DNA from: Solobacterium sp. | GTDB taxonomy: Bacteria; Bacillota_I; Bacilli_A; Erysipelotrichales; Erysipelotrichaceae | Length of the DNA: 64,000 nucleotides | NCBI GenBank assembly: GCA_017512725.1 | Contig: JAFWEW010000002.1 | Location: 58,517-122,516, forward strand | Direction of reading: 5' to 3' | Shown here: positions 28,162 to 37,531 of the stretch, one piece after another | Position numbering within the stretch: the stretch's first letter is position 1 | Layout of the letters: each line of letters opens with the position of its first letter | Translations under genes and position numbers: made by a program | Notes under the pieces: generated by a model | The model's input: only the letters and a program-made list of their open reading frames with translations | The model's database searches: none | What the model was told of the DNA's origin: nothing

Positions 28162-28424
28162 AACAGATTTCCGTAACAGTTGTTGATCCGGTAGGATTAC
28201 ACGCACGTCCGGCTACCGTTGCAGTCAACGCAGCGAGCAAGTTCAAGAGCGAAGTTAAGGTTGCTTATAAGGGCCGTACAGTCAACATGAAGTCCATCAT
28301 GGGTGTCATGTCCCTTGGTATTCCGACACAGTCCGAAATCACAGTTACATGTGACGGCGACGATGAGGATGTTGCGATCAAGACTATTGAAGAAGTTCTT
28401 CGCACACAGAAAGTAATCGCTTAA
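28158..28424 (+). CDS. ptsH: Phosphocarrier protein HPr
   Basis: An 88-residue HPr. H15 in GLHARPA takes phosphate from enzyme I; S46 in KSIMGVMSLG is the site for HPr kinase, so the protein should serve both sugar phosphotransfer and CcpA-dependent catabolite control. It is monocistronic: own promoter, strong ribosome site, terminator. ptsI is not adjacent, unlike in most Firmicutes. Codon use (GTT, GCT, ACA, AAG) fits a very highly expressed gene. Confidence 0.97.
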   Translation: MKQISVTVVDPVGLHARPATVAVNAASKFKSEVKVAYKGRTVNMKSIMGVMSLGIPTQSEITVTCDGDDEDVAIKTIEEVLRTQKVIA

Positions 28425-28439
28425 TCTCTGTCAACATCT

Positions 28440-28473
28440 GGAAGACGCCCTGCGGGCATCTTCCGTTTTTTTT
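28440..28473 (+). terminator. Terminator after ptsH
   Basis: GGAAGA-C-GCCC pairs with GGGC-A-TCTTCC (one C/A mismatch) around TGC, followed by GTTTTTTTT. The phosphoglucomutase gene starts only 34 nt later without a visible promoter, so some read-through is likely. Confidence 0.85.
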
Positions 28474-28507
28474 AAACAACTCCATACAAGGAAAGGAATA
28501 ATTGAAT

Positions 28508-30190
28508 ATGTACATGGATGAGTATAAGCGCTGGCTTGAAGCAGATCTTCAGGATATCGATCTTGGCACAGAGCTGCTTCAGATCAAAGGGGATGAAGAG
28601 GCGATCAAGGAGCGGTTCGCAGTCGCACTGCAGTTTGGAACCGCAGGCCTGCGCGGAACCCTCGGCGCAGGCACCAACCGGATGAACATCTGGGTCGTCC
28701 GTCAGGCAACACAGGGTGTTGCGGACTGGGTCAAGACACAGGGCGGCACACAGACAGTTGCGATCTCCTATGACTCCCGTCTCAAGGGCTGGAACTTTGC
28801 CCGTGATGCGGCAGGCGTTCTAGCGGCAAACGGAATCAATGTCCGCATCTATGATGAGCTGATGCCGGTTCCGGCACTGAGCTTTGCGACCCGTTACTAC
28901 AAGTGCAATGCGGGTATCATGATCACCGCATCCCACAACCCGGCAAAATACAACGGCTTCAAGGCCTATGGCCCGGATGGCTGCCAGATGACCGATGACG
29001 CAGCTGCCGTTGTTTATGACAGCATTCAGAAGACCGATGTGCTCACCGGTGCGAAGTACATGAGCTTTGCGGAAGGCGTAGAAAAAGGCCTGATCAAGTT
29101 TGTCGGCGACGACTGCAAGGAAGCGCTGTACAAGGAAATCGAAGCACGTCAGGTAAGACCTGGTCTCTGCAAGACGGCCGGACTGAAACTCGTCTATTCA
29201 CCGCTCAACGGTACCGGTCTCGTACCGGTTACCCGCATCCTGAAGGATATGGGCATCACGGATATCACGATCGTTCCGGAACAGGAATACCCCAACGGCT
29301 ATTTCACCACCTGCCCGTATCCGAACCCGGAAATCTTTGAGGCACTGGAAAAGGGCCTTGAACTGGCAAAGGAAGTCGGTGCAGACCTGATGCTCGCAAC
29401 GGACCCGGATGCGGACCGTGTCGGTATCGCAATGAAGTGTCCGGACGGCAGCTATGAGCTGGTATCCGGAAACGAAATGGGTGCGCTCCTGCTGGATTAC
29501 ATCTGCCAGGGCCGTATCGAAAAAGGCACCATGCCGAGCAAACCGGTCGCTGTCATGTCGATTGTTTCCACTCCGCTGGCAGACAAGATCGCAGAACATT
29601 ACGGTGTTGAACTGCGTCACGTACTGACCGGCTTCAAGTGGATCGGTGATCAGATCGCACAGCTGGAAGCTGCCGGCGAAGTAGACCGCTTCATCTTCGG
29701 CTTCGAAGAGAGCTATGGCTATCTGGCCGGACCGTATGTCCGTGACAAGGATGCCATTATCGGCGCAATGCTGATCTGTGAGATGGCTGCTTACTACCGT
29801 TCCATCGGTTCCTCTATTAAAGAACGTCTCGAAGAGATCTATGCGGAATACGGCCGTTACCTGAACAAGGTCGACAGTTTTGAATTCCCGGGTCTTTCCG
29901 GCATGGACAAGATGGCAGGAATCATGACTTCCCTGCGTACCGATGCACCGAAGGAATTCGCAGGCCGCAAGGTTGTCAAGGTTACGGACTACAGCAAGCC
30001 GGAAGAAACCGGTCTGCCGAAGGCAAACGTACTGATCTATACACTGGAAGACGGTGCTTCTGTCATCGTCCGTCCATCTGGTACGGAGCCGAAGATCAAA
30101 ACCTATTTCACAACCCTCGGCAAAGATCTTGCCGAAGCACAGAAAGAAAAGGATGAGCTGGCAGAAGCCTGCAAGCCGATCCTCTCCTGA
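28508..30190 (+). CDS. Phosphoglucomutase/phosphomannomutase
   Basis: A 560-residue alpha-D-phosphohexomutase. The phosphoserine loop TASHNPAKYNG, the magnesium loop DPDADRVG, the sugar loop GFEESYG and the phosphate-binding RPSGTEPKI are all present. It interconverts glucose-1-P and glucose-6-P, linking GH94 and glycogen phosphorolysis to glycolysis and to glgC. In-frame TTG (28502) and ATG (28514) are alternatives; ATG 28508 has the best distance from AAAGGA. Confidence 0.95.
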   Translation: MYMDEYKRWLEADLQDIDLGTELLQIKGDEEAIKERFAVALQFGTAGLRGTLGAGTNRMNIWVVRQATQGVADWVKTQGGTQTVAISYDSRLKGWNFARDAAGVLAANGINVRIYDELMPVPALSFATRYYKCNAGIMITASHNPAKYNGFKAYGPDGCQMTDDAAAVVYDSIQKTDVLTGAKYMSFAEGVEKGLIKFVGDDCKEALYKEIEARQVRPGLCKTAGLKLVYSPLNGTGLVPVTRILKDMGITDITIVPEQEYPNGYFTTCPYPNPEIFEALEKGLELAKEVGADLMLATDPDADRVGIAMKCPDGSYELVSGNEMGALLLDYICQGRIEKGTMPSKPVAVMSIVSTPLADKIAEHYGVELRHVLTGFKWIGDQIAQLEAAGEVDRFIFGFEESYGYLAGPYVRDKDAIIGAMLICEMAAYYRSIGSSIKERLEEIYAEYGRYLNKVDSFEFPGLSGMDKMAGIMTSLRTDAPKEFAGRKVVKVTDYSKPEETGLPKANVLIYTLEDGASVIVRPSGTEPKIKTYFTTLGKDLAEAQKEKDELAEACKPILS

Positions 30191-30200
30191 TGGAACTGAC

Positions 30201-30222
30201 AGGCGCCTCCGGGCGCCTTTTC
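30201..30222 (+). terminator. Terminator after phosphoglucomutase
   Basis: The GC-rich stem AGGCGCC/GGCGCCT (30201-30207 with 30212-30218) with a 4-nt loop runs into a short TTTTC. Confidence 0.65.
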
Positions 30223-30241
30223 AGAAGGGGAACATTTGTTT

Positions 30242-30874
30242 ATGAAGTATGTATTTCTGGGAATCTATCTTCTGCTAGGTGCCATTGACTGCTGGTGTGA
30301 TGCGAAGAAACAGATGCGCATCTGCAAGCCGTTTCTGATTCCTTCCCTGCTCGGCTATTACTGCTGTTCGGTACCGTCTGTTCAGCCGATGCTGGTGGGC
30401 GGTCTTCTTTTCGGATGGATCGGAGATCTGATCCTGCTGGCAAAGGATCGGCATTCGTTGCGGAACGGGATCCTCTGTTTCCTGCTGGGGCACCTCTGTT
30501 ACTGTGTGCTGTTTACGCAGGACATTGTTCTGGAGCGGCTTTCGCCCTGGGCGGTCGTGGCTGGTGTGATCGGCTACGGGTACTGGATCCTGCGGACCAT
30601 CCGGCAGCTGGATCCGAATCTGAAGAAGAACATGAAGTCTGTTGTAAAGCTTTATGTTGTGGTGATCGCCTTCATGAGCTTTTTGGCATTTCTTCGGATC
30701 GGGCAGGTCATGCCGCTGGCGTTCCTGCTGGTCTGGTACGGATCGCTGTTTTTCTGTTTCTCGGATCACCGGATCGCCTGCCGGGAATTTCTTGGCGGAC
30801 CGGATACCTGGATCATGGAAACCTATCTTTCTGCACAGTTGTTAATTACGGCGGGGTATATTCTGATACAATAA
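30242..30874 (+). CDS. YhhN family membrane protein (lysoplasmalogenase-like)
   Basis: A 210-residue protein with about eight hydrophobic segments. The YhhN/TMEM86 family pattern is visible: K-P in CKPFLIP, GWIGD, FLLGHLCY and FCFSD. Animal TMEM86B and some bacterial members hydrolyse the vinyl ether of lysoplasmalogens; gut anaerobes often have plasmalogens, which makes this role plausible. A TTG at 30236 is 5 nt behind AAGGGG and could be the true start, adding two residues. Confidence 0.8.
   Translation: MKYVFLGIYLLLGAIDCWCDAKKQMRICKPFLIPSLLGYYCCSVPSVQPMLVGGLLFGWIGDLILLAKDRHSLRNGILCFLLGHLCYCVLFTQDIVLERLSPWAVVAGVIGYGYWILRTIRQLDPNLKKNMKSVVKLYVVVIAFMSFLAFLRIGQVMPLAFLLVWYGSLFFCFSDHRIACREFLGGPDTWIMETYLSAQLLITAGYILIQ
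30864..30872 (+). promoter_or_regulatory. Extended -10 promoter of glgB
   Basis: TGATACAAT lies at the end of the YhhN coding region, 31 nt before the glgB ATG. The -35 region is weak. Confidence 0.5.
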
Positions 30875-30903
30875 ATGCGCTGATTTGAAAGGACGATCTT
30901 TGT

Positions 30904-32748
30904 ATGGATCAGGCAAGAATCATTGAATCGTTTCATCAGGGACACTGTATTGACGCGTGGAAACTGTTCGGCGCGCATTTTTCCTATGAAGGGGCAGAAG
31001 GCGTTCGGTTCACGGTCTATGCGCCGCATGCCCGCAATGTCAGCGTTATCGGCAGCTTCAACAACTGGGACGGCAGTGAGGCACGCATGGAGCGTACCGG
31101 CTTCCGGGGTGTCTGGAGTATCTTTATTGCCAATGCAAAGGAATGGGACAGCTATAAATACCGGATCGAAGATATCAATGGAAAACTGATCGACAAAAGT
31201 GATCCGTATGCGTTTTACAGTGAGACCCGCCCGGAGACGGCATCCAAGGTCTATAACCTGCACGATATCCACTGGACGGACAGTGACTGGATGAAACGCA
31301 GGACTGCGTGTTATGACGAGGCGGTATCGATTTATGAAGTGTATGCCGGCGGATGGAAGCGGAACGGAAAATACCCGTATACCTACGGCATGCTGGAAGA
31401 AAACCTGATTCCCTATGTAAAGGAACACGGGTATACGCATATCGAGCTGATGCCGATCAACGAATATCCCTTTGACGGTTCCTGGGGCTATCAGGCTTCC
31501 GGCTATTACAGCGTCACGAGCCGGTATGGCAATCCCACGGAATTCGCATCGTTCATCAACGCATGTCATGAAGCGGGCATCGGCGTGATCATGGATATGG
31601 TTCCGGTGCATTTTGTCAAAGATGCATTCGGTCTGCGGAAGTTTGACGGGCAGGCACTGTATGAATACCGGAAACCGGAAGATGCGGAAAGCCAGTGGGG
31701 AACGCTGAACTTTGATCTCTGGAACGAAGAAGTCCGTTCCTTCCTGATTTCGAGTGCAATGTTCTGGTGCAGTATCTACCACATTGACGGCATCCGCATG
31801 GATGCGGTTGCCAATATGATCTACTGGAACGGAAACTCCAACCGCGGTACCAATGAAGGCGCACTGAACTTCATGAAGCGGCTGAATTATTTCCTGAAAA
31901 AGGAATTCCCGCAGGTCATGTTGATTGCGGAAGATTCTTCCGATTTCCCGAAGGTTACCGCTTCGACCCTGGACGGCGGGCTTGGGTTTGACTACAAGTG
32001 GGACCTTGGCTGGATGAATGATACGCTCAGCTATTACGCAAAGGATCCGATCTATCGCAGCTACGAACACCACAAACTGACTTTCTCCATGGCTTATTTC
32101 TACAGCGAACGGTTCATCCTGCCGCTGAGCCATGATGAAAACGTACACGGCAAAAAGACGGTGATCGACCGGATGTGGGGAAGCTATGATCAGAAGTTCG
32201 CTCAGGTAAAAAACCTGTATGCCTATATGTTTGCCCATCCAGGCAAGAAGCTGAATTTCATGGGCAATGAGATCGCTTCGTTCCGGGAATTCGATGAAAA
32301 GAAGGAACTGGACTGGTTCCTGCTGAAATACCCGAAACACGACAGTTTCCTGCGTTTCTTCACGGATCTCAACCGGATCTACACCGCCCATTCCGTGCTG
32401 TACCGGAACGATTATCAGTTCAGCGGCTTCCAGTGGGTCGATGCCGACAACACAAAGCAGTCGGTCTTCAGTTTCTTCCGGGAAGATGAGAGTGAATATC
32501 TCCTGTGCATCCTGAACCTGACACCGGCATCCTATGAGATCTACGATGTACCGGTACCCCGGAAAGGTACCTGGACGGAGATTCTCAATACCGAGAAGGA
32601 TATCTATGATGGCTGCAACATGACCAACTATGAGCCGCTGCGTACCCATACGGTAAAGGGAGAATCCCGTTTTCCGCAGAAGATTACGATCCGTCTGGCA
32701 CCATTTGCGGCCGTCTGGTTCACCTGTCCGAAGAAGAAAACACGCTGA
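30904..32748 (+). CDS. glgB: 1,4-alpha-glucan branching enzyme
   Basis: A 614-residue GH13 enzyme with an N-terminal CBM48 (about 30-115), the catalytic barrel (about 125-500) and a C-terminal beta domain. Nucleophile D in GIRMDAVANM, acid E in LIAEDSS and third D in LSHDENVH are intact. It makes alpha-1,6 branches in glycogen. It starts the first half of the glycogen locus and is 112 nt before glgP, with a terminator between. Confidence 0.95.
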   Translation: MDQARIIESFHQGHCIDAWKLFGAHFSYEGAEGVRFTVYAPHARNVSVIGSFNNWDGSEARMERTGFRGVWSIFIANAKEWDSYKYRIEDINGKLIDKSDPYAFYSETRPETASKVYNLHDIHWTDSDWMKRRTACYDEAVSIYEVYAGGWKRNGKYPYTYGMLEENLIPYVKEHGYTHIELMPINEYPFDGSWGYQASGYYSVTSRYGNPTEFASFINACHEAGIGVIMDMVPVHFVKDAFGLRKFDGQALYEYRKPEDAESQWGTLNFDLWNEEVRSFLISSAMFWCSIYHIDGIRMDAVANMIYWNGNSNRGTNEGALNFMKRLNYFLKKEFPQVMLIAEDSSDFPKVTASTLDGGLGFDYKWDLGWMNDTLSYYAKDPIYRSYEHHKLTFSMAYFYSERFILPLSHDENVHGKKTVIDRMWGSYDQKFAQVKNLYAYMFAHPGKKLNFMGNEIASFREFDEKKELDWFLLKYPKHDSFLRFFTDLNRIYTAHSVLYRNDYQFSGFQWVDADNTKQSVFSFFREDESEYLLCILNLTPASYEIYDVPVPRKGTWTEILNTEKDIYDGCNMTNYEPLRTHTVKGESRFPQKITIRLAPFAAVWFTCPKKKTR

Positions 32749-32777
32749 AACAGCCTGAAGCAGATTCATGATTATGT

Positions 32778-32808
32778 AAAAGGGTACTGAAATAATGCCC
32801 TTTTTGTT
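32778..32808 (+). terminator. Terminator after glgB
   Basis: AAAAGGG (32778-32784) pairs with CCCTTTT (32798-32804), followed by more T. Confidence 0.65.
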
Positions 32809-32818
32809 TCTTTTTTTA

Positions 32819-32827
32819 TGTTATAGT
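32819..32827 (+). promoter_or_regulatory. Extended -10 promoter of glgP
   Basis: TGTTATAGT, 34 nt before the glgP ATG at 32861. Confidence 0.55.
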
Positions 32828-32860
32828 ACAGGGGCGTTAACAGAAAGCTTGAGGTCTTTT

Positions 32861-35263
32861 ATGTTTAAAAACAAACAGGAGTTCAAAAGGGAGTTTACAC
32901 AGAGACTCATCGAATCCTATGGCACCACGACGGAACTGACCCATCCGACCGAGAAATATCTTACACTCGGCGAAATGGTCCGAAATTATGCGTCCGTCAA
33001 CTGGAAAGATACAAAGGTTGCGGTACGGGCCCAGAAGGCAAAGCAGGTTTATTACTTCTCCATGGAGTTTCTGCTGGGCCGTTCTCTGACCAGCAATCTC
33101 AAGAATCTCGGCATCTATGACATTGTTGTCGAAGGACTTGCGGATCTTGGCATCAATTACGAGAATCTGGCCGCGATGGAACGCGATGCCGGACTTGGAA
33201 ACGGCGGACTGGGCCGGCTTGCGGCATGTTTCATGGATTCTGCGGCGACGGAGAACCTGGCAGTCAACGGCAACTGCATCCGCTATCAGTGCGGTCTGTT
33301 CCGTCAGCTGATCGATGCCGAAGGCAATCAGGTTGAAGTACCGGACATGTGGATGCGCATCGGCAACCCGTGGGAGGTACGCAAGCCAAAGCACGCGGTC
33401 GATGTCAAATTCTGGGGAAATGTTGAAGTGACCGGGGATGCCAATGGTGACCTGCACTTCAATCACGTCAATGCGGAACACATCCTTGCGGTACCGTATG
33501 ACATGCCGATGGTCGGTGCGAATACCCGCATGACCAATACGCTGCGTCTCTGGTCCGCTGAGGCATCGGATCGTTCTCCGGCCTGGATGGATTACCGGAA
33601 GTATCTGCAGGAAGTTAATGAAATCTGCCTGAACGTCTATCCGGATGATTCCACAGAAGAAGGAAAGTACCTGCGTCTGAAGCAGCAGTACTTCTTTGTC
33701 AGTGCCGGCATTGATGCGATCCTCAAATCGCACCTGAAGGATTACCCGACGCTGGATAATCTGGGTGAGATGGTTGCGATCCAGCTGAACGATACCCATC
33801 CGGTGCTTGCGATTCCGGAACTGATGCGCGTACTCATGGATGACTACGGCTATCAGTGGGCAAAGGCATTTGCGATCACCAAATCCGTCATGTCCTATAC
33901 CAACCACACCGTAATGAGCGAAGCGCTCGAACGGTGGCCGGTAGAATACGTACAGAAGCTTCTGCCGCGTATCTATATGATCATCGATGAGATGAACAGC
34001 CGCTACGGTCATTATCTGTATGAGCGGTTCCCAAATGAGCAGAACCTCTGGTACGACACCCGGATCATTGATAACGGCGTGATCCACATGGCAAGACTTG
34101 CCGTGATCATGTCACACACCGTCAACGGTGTTGCCGAGATCCACAGCGGTCTGCTTGTCAAAGATCTCTTCAAGGATTATGCCCGCATCTGGCCGGACCG
34201 TTTCCAGAACAAGACCAACGGCATTACACCGCGGCGCTGGATGCTTTACAGCAACCCGGAACTGAAAAATATGCTCGATGGTGTGATCGGGAAGGGCTAT
34301 GAGAAGGATTTCAACAAGATCGACAAGCTTCTGAACTATGTTGATGATCCGAAAGTCCAGCAGAAATTCCTGAAGGTCAAGCAGGAGCGCAAGGAGATCC
34401 TTGCGGCTTACATCCGCCGTACGACCGGAATTGAAGTCGATACGAATTCCATCTTCGATTCTCAGGCAAAGCGTCTTCATGCCTACAAGCGCCAGCTGCT
34501 GAACATCCTGCATGTCATCTATCTGTACCAGCGGATCAAGAGCGATCCCAACTTTAAGATCTATCCGCATACGTATATCTTTGCCGCAAAGGCAGCACCG
34601 GCATATGTATTTGCCAAGAAGGTCATCAAGCTGATCAACTGCGTTGCCAAGAAGGTAAATGATGATCCGGATGTCAACGGCATGTTAAAGGTCGTATTCC
34701 TGCCCAACTACAGTGTTTCCATGTCGGAGATCCTGATGAACGGTTCCGATGTATCCGAGCAGATCTCGACTGCGGGCAAGGAAGCCAGCGGTACCGGCAA
34801 TATGAAGTTCATGATGAACGGTGCGATTACACTGGGAACACTGGATGGTGCGACCGTTGAGATCGACCGTCTTGTTGGCAGGGAAAACGATGTGATCTTC
34901 GGCCTGCAGGAGGAAGAGATCGATTCGTTCCGTCAGTTCTACCGCGCGATTGACTATGTCAACAGCGATGAGCGGATCCGCAAGGCTCTCAACAGTCTGA
35001 TCGACGGTACCTGGAACGGAAATCATGACGACTTCCGTCCGATCTATGACGAACTGATGATGAAGAACGATGAGTACCTCGTACTTGCGGACTTTGATTC
35101 CTATGTCAACGCACAGGAAGAGGTCAGCCGTCGTTATGAAGACCGCTCTGCATGGGCAAAGAGCTGTCTGATCAACATCGGCAAGTCGGCTTACTTCTCC
35201 AGCGACCGTACGATCAAGCAGTACGGCGAAGAGGTCTGGGGCATCAAGCCGGTCAGGCTTTGA
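32861..35263 (+). CDS. glgP: Glycogen/maltodextrin phosphorylase
   Basis: An 800-residue GT35 phosphorylase. The PLP-lysine region GTGNMKFMMNGA is intact, as is the phosphate-site region. It releases glucose-1-P from alpha-1,4 chains. ATG 32861 gives the usual MFKNKQEFKREF start and follows GAGG; the open frame begins at 32795, upstream of the promoter. Pullulanase follows 82 nt later. Confidence 0.95.
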   Translation: MFKNKQEFKREFTQRLIESYGTTTELTHPTEKYLTLGEMVRNYASVNWKDTKVAVRAQKAKQVYYFSMEFLLGRSLTSNLKNLGIYDIVVEGLADLGINYENLAAMERDAGLGNGGLGRLAACFMDSAATENLAVNGNCIRYQCGLFRQLIDAEGNQVEVPDMWMRIGNPWEVRKPKHAVDVKFWGNVEVTGDANGDLHFNHVNAEHILAVPYDMPMVGANTRMTNTLRLWSAEASDRSPAWMDYRKYLQEVNEICLNVYPDDSTEEGKYLRLKQQYFFVSAGIDAILKSHLKDYPTLDNLGEMVAIQLNDTHPVLAIPELMRVLMDDYGYQWAKAFAITKSVMSYTNHTVMSEALERWPVEYVQKLLPRIYMIIDEMNSRYGHYLYERFPNEQNLWYDTRIIDNGVIHMARLAVIMSHTVNGVAEIHSGLLVKDLFKDYARIWPDRFQNKTNGITPRRWMLYSNPELKNMLDGVIGKGYEKDFNKIDKLLNYVDDPKVQQKFLKVKQERKEILAAYIRRTTGIEVDTNSIFDSQAKRLHAYKRQLLNILHVIYLYQRIKSDPNFKIYPHTYIFAAKAAPAYVFAKKVIKLINCVAKKVNDDPDVNGMLKVVFLPNYSVSMSEILMNGSDVSEQISTAGKEASGTGNMKFMMNGAITLGTLDGATVEIDRLVGRENDVIFGLQEEEIDSFRQFYRAIDYVNSDERIRKALNSLIDGTWNGNHDDFRPIYDELMMKNDEYLVLADFDSYVNAQEEVSRRYEDRSAWAKSCLINIGKSAYFSSDRTIKQYGEEVWGIKPVRL

Positions 35264-35290
35264 TTGCGTGAATCGGCAATTTCGAATAAG

Positions 35291-35316
35291 ATTAAGGGCG
35301 CTCGATAAGAATGCCT
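35291..35316 (+). terminator. Weak terminator or attenuator between glgP and pullulanase
   Basis: AAGGGC pairs with GCCTTT (one G-U) around a 13-nt loop, followed by TTTC. The stem is short, so read-through into the pullulanase gene is likely. Confidence 0.4.
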
Positions 35317-35345
35317 TTTTTCTCGGCAGAAGCGGGGGTTTTTAT

Positions 35346-37484
35346 ATGGAAGCGTTTCTGGATGATTTTGGACATGTCCAGGTGATTGTTTCAAAGAATT
35401 ACTACAACGGTGCAGTCAGCGGCTTTTATCTGACTGCAGATGACGGTACGTTCAGTGACTGTGTGATCCGCGGGGTGGAAGAACATGAGCGGGAGATGCG
35501 TTATGAGCTGACGATTCCGGCAGTGTTCCGGTTCGGCCAGCTGTATACACTTCATGAGTCGCATGGCTCGGAAGTGCCGCTGAAGATCCGTCACATTGTC
35601 CGCAAACCGGAGTTTGACCGGCAGTTTACCTATCACGGGGATGACCTTGGGGCGATTTATACCAAAGACTACACGACCTTTGCGCTGTGGGCTCCGACTG
35701 CGATCCATGTTTATCTGAGACTGATCGATTCGCAGAAGCGTACGGTCATGTATCCCATGAACCGCGGCGAGAAAGGGGTCTTCCGTACCCGTGTCAACGG
35801 GAACCTGCGCCATTATCTGTATGTCTATCTGGTGGAACGGGACGGCATTCTGGTTGAAACGATCGATCCGTATGCGCTGTCTTCCGACGCCAACGGCAAG
35901 CACAGTGCCGTAGTTGATACCTCGGAGATCGAAGCGATTCCGGATGAAGGGGTGTCTTCCGTCATGAACAGTGCTGCTGATGCGATTATTTATGAATGCA
36001 GCGTACGGGACATGACCAGTTCAAAGGATACCGGCACGTCGACCCATGGCAAGTTTATCTCCCTTTCCGAGGGCGGTACCAGCTGGAAGGGAAAGCCGAC
36101 CGGACTGGAATATCTTTCCGATCTCGGCATTACCCATGTGCAGCTGCAACCGGTCATGGATTTCATGACGATCGATGAAAACCACGCAGAGCGGGGCTAT
36201 AACTGGGGTTATGACCCGCAGCAGTTCTTTGCGATGGAAGGAAGCTACAGCACGCATCCCAACGATCCCTACAGCCGTGTTCTGGAGTTCAAAAAGATGG
36301 TTGCCGCCATTCATGCCAGAGGCATGCGCGTAACTCTCGATGTGGTATTCAACCACATGTATGATGTGGCGAAGTCCTGTTTTGACCGGATCGTACCGTA
36401 CTACTATTTCCGCTATACCGATTCCGGCTGGATGAGTAATGGCAGCTACTGCGGAAATGATCTCGACAGCACGCGTCCGATGATGCGGAAGCTGTATCTG
36501 GATGTGATCCGCACCTATATGAAGCTTTACAACATCGACGGGTTCCGGTTCGATCTGATGGGAATTCTCGATGTCGATACGATGAATGAAATCTATCGTC
36601 TCGCCCGGACGATCAAGCCGGATGTGCTGATTTACGGCGAAGGCTGGGATATGCCGACGGCCATCAGCGACAGTGCAAAGGCACGGATCTACAACCAGCA
36701 CCGGATGCCGGGCATTGCGCACTTCAACGATACGTTCCGCGATGTGGCAAAGGGCCGCACCAGCGATGACAGCAAATATGACAAGGGCTATCTGACCGGC
36801 AATCTCGGCATGGCCTTTGACATGTGCAGTGTCCTGACCGGAAACTCCCTTGGAGATCCGTATTTCCGCCGGTTTGATTCTCCCGTTCAGAGCATCAACG
36901 GCCTTGAGACCCACGACAATGCGACCGCCTGGGATAAGATGCATGCATGCTGTGCGGAGGAGCCGCGGGAAATCCGTCTTCTGCGTCAGAAGCTGATGAT
37001 TGCCGCAACGCTTGTTGCACAGGGCATTCCATTCTTCCATGCAGGAATGGAATTCTGCGGGACCAAACAGGACAACTCCAATTCCTACAATGCCGGAGAC
37101 ATGATCAACCAGATGAACTGGGAGCGCATGATCCTCAACTATGAGATCGTCGAATACTTCAAGAAGATGGTAAGTATCCGCAAACGCTGGAAGGCGTTCC
37201 GTCTCGATACGGCCGCACAGATTGAAAAGTATGTGCGCTTTTCCATCGCAGAGGGCTCGGTTGTTCTCTATGACATCAACTATACGGATGTGAGCAACCA
37301 GTCGGCCGGTGTACGGGTGATCCTGAATCCGTCCCGGGATGAACGGCATTTCCATTTTGAACATGAATGGCAGGTCATCGCGGACCAGAACGGCAATCCG
37401 CAGGAAGGGAAACAGGCAGAGATAATCGTACCGCCGTGTTCCTGTATGATCCTTTCCAGATCGATCGTGAAGATGGGCGAATAA
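35346..37484 (+). CDS. Type I pullulanase (debranching enzyme)
   Basis: A 712-residue GH13 enzyme: N-terminal beta domains (about 1-200 including a CBM48-like module with FALWAPTA), a catalytic barrel with YNWGYDP (the type I pullulanase signature), nucleophile D in FRFDLMG, acid E in YGEGWD and D in LETHDN. There is no signal peptide, so it acts in the cytoplasm on alpha-1,6 branches of glycogen or imported dextrins, with glgP. ATG 35346 is 8 nt behind GGGGG; the frame extends to 35268. Confidence 0.93.
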   Translation: MEAFLDDFGHVQVIVSKNYYNGAVSGFYLTADDGTFSDCVIRGVEEHEREMRYELTIPAVFRFGQLYTLHESHGSEVPLKIRHIVRKPEFDRQFTYHGDDLGAIYTKDYTTFALWAPTAIHVYLRLIDSQKRTVMYPMNRGEKGVFRTRVNGNLRHYLYVYLVERDGILVETIDPYALSSDANGKHSAVVDTSEIEAIPDEGVSSVMNSAADAIIYECSVRDMTSSKDTGTSTHGKFISLSEGGTSWKGKPTGLEYLSDLGITHVQLQPVMDFMTIDENHAERGYNWGYDPQQFFAMEGSYSTHPNDPYSRVLEFKKMVAAIHARGMRVTLDVVFNHMYDVAKSCFDRIVPYYYFRYTDSGWMSNGSYCGNDLDSTRPMMRKLYLDVIRTYMKLYNIDGFRFDLMGILDVDTMNEIYRLARTIKPDVLIYGEGWDMPTAISDSAKARIYNQHRMPGIAHFNDTFRDVAKGRTSDDSKYDKGYLTGNLGMAFDMCSVLTGNSLGDPYFRRFDSPVQSINGLETHDNATAWDKMHACCAEEPREIRLLRQKLMIAATLVAQGIPFFHAGMEFCGTKQDNSNSYNAGDMINQMNWERMILNYEIVEYFKKMVSIRKRWKAFRLDTAAQIEKYVRFSIAEGSVVLYDINYTDVSNQSAGVRVILNPSRDERHFHFEHEWQVIADQNGNPQEGKQAEIIVPPCSCMILSRSIVKMGE

Positions 37485-37497
37485 CCCATCTTTTTTG
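37471..37497 (+). terminator. Terminator overlapping the pullulanase stop codon
   Basis: AGATGGG (37471-37477) pairs with CCCATCT (37485-37491); the TAA stop lies in the loop. A T-run follows. A TATAAT at 37498-37503 right after it may be the -10 box of the next gene. Confidence 0.85.
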
Positions 37498-37531
37498 TAT
37501 AATTAGTTCTGTTGACAGGAGGTACGCAAGG

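Noticed and set aside
30823..32769. 648-codon open frame on the - strand opposite glgB
   Set aside because: It is a codon-phase shadow of glgB: glgB carries all GH13 catalytic motifs, and the antisense frame has no recognisable domain or ribosome site.
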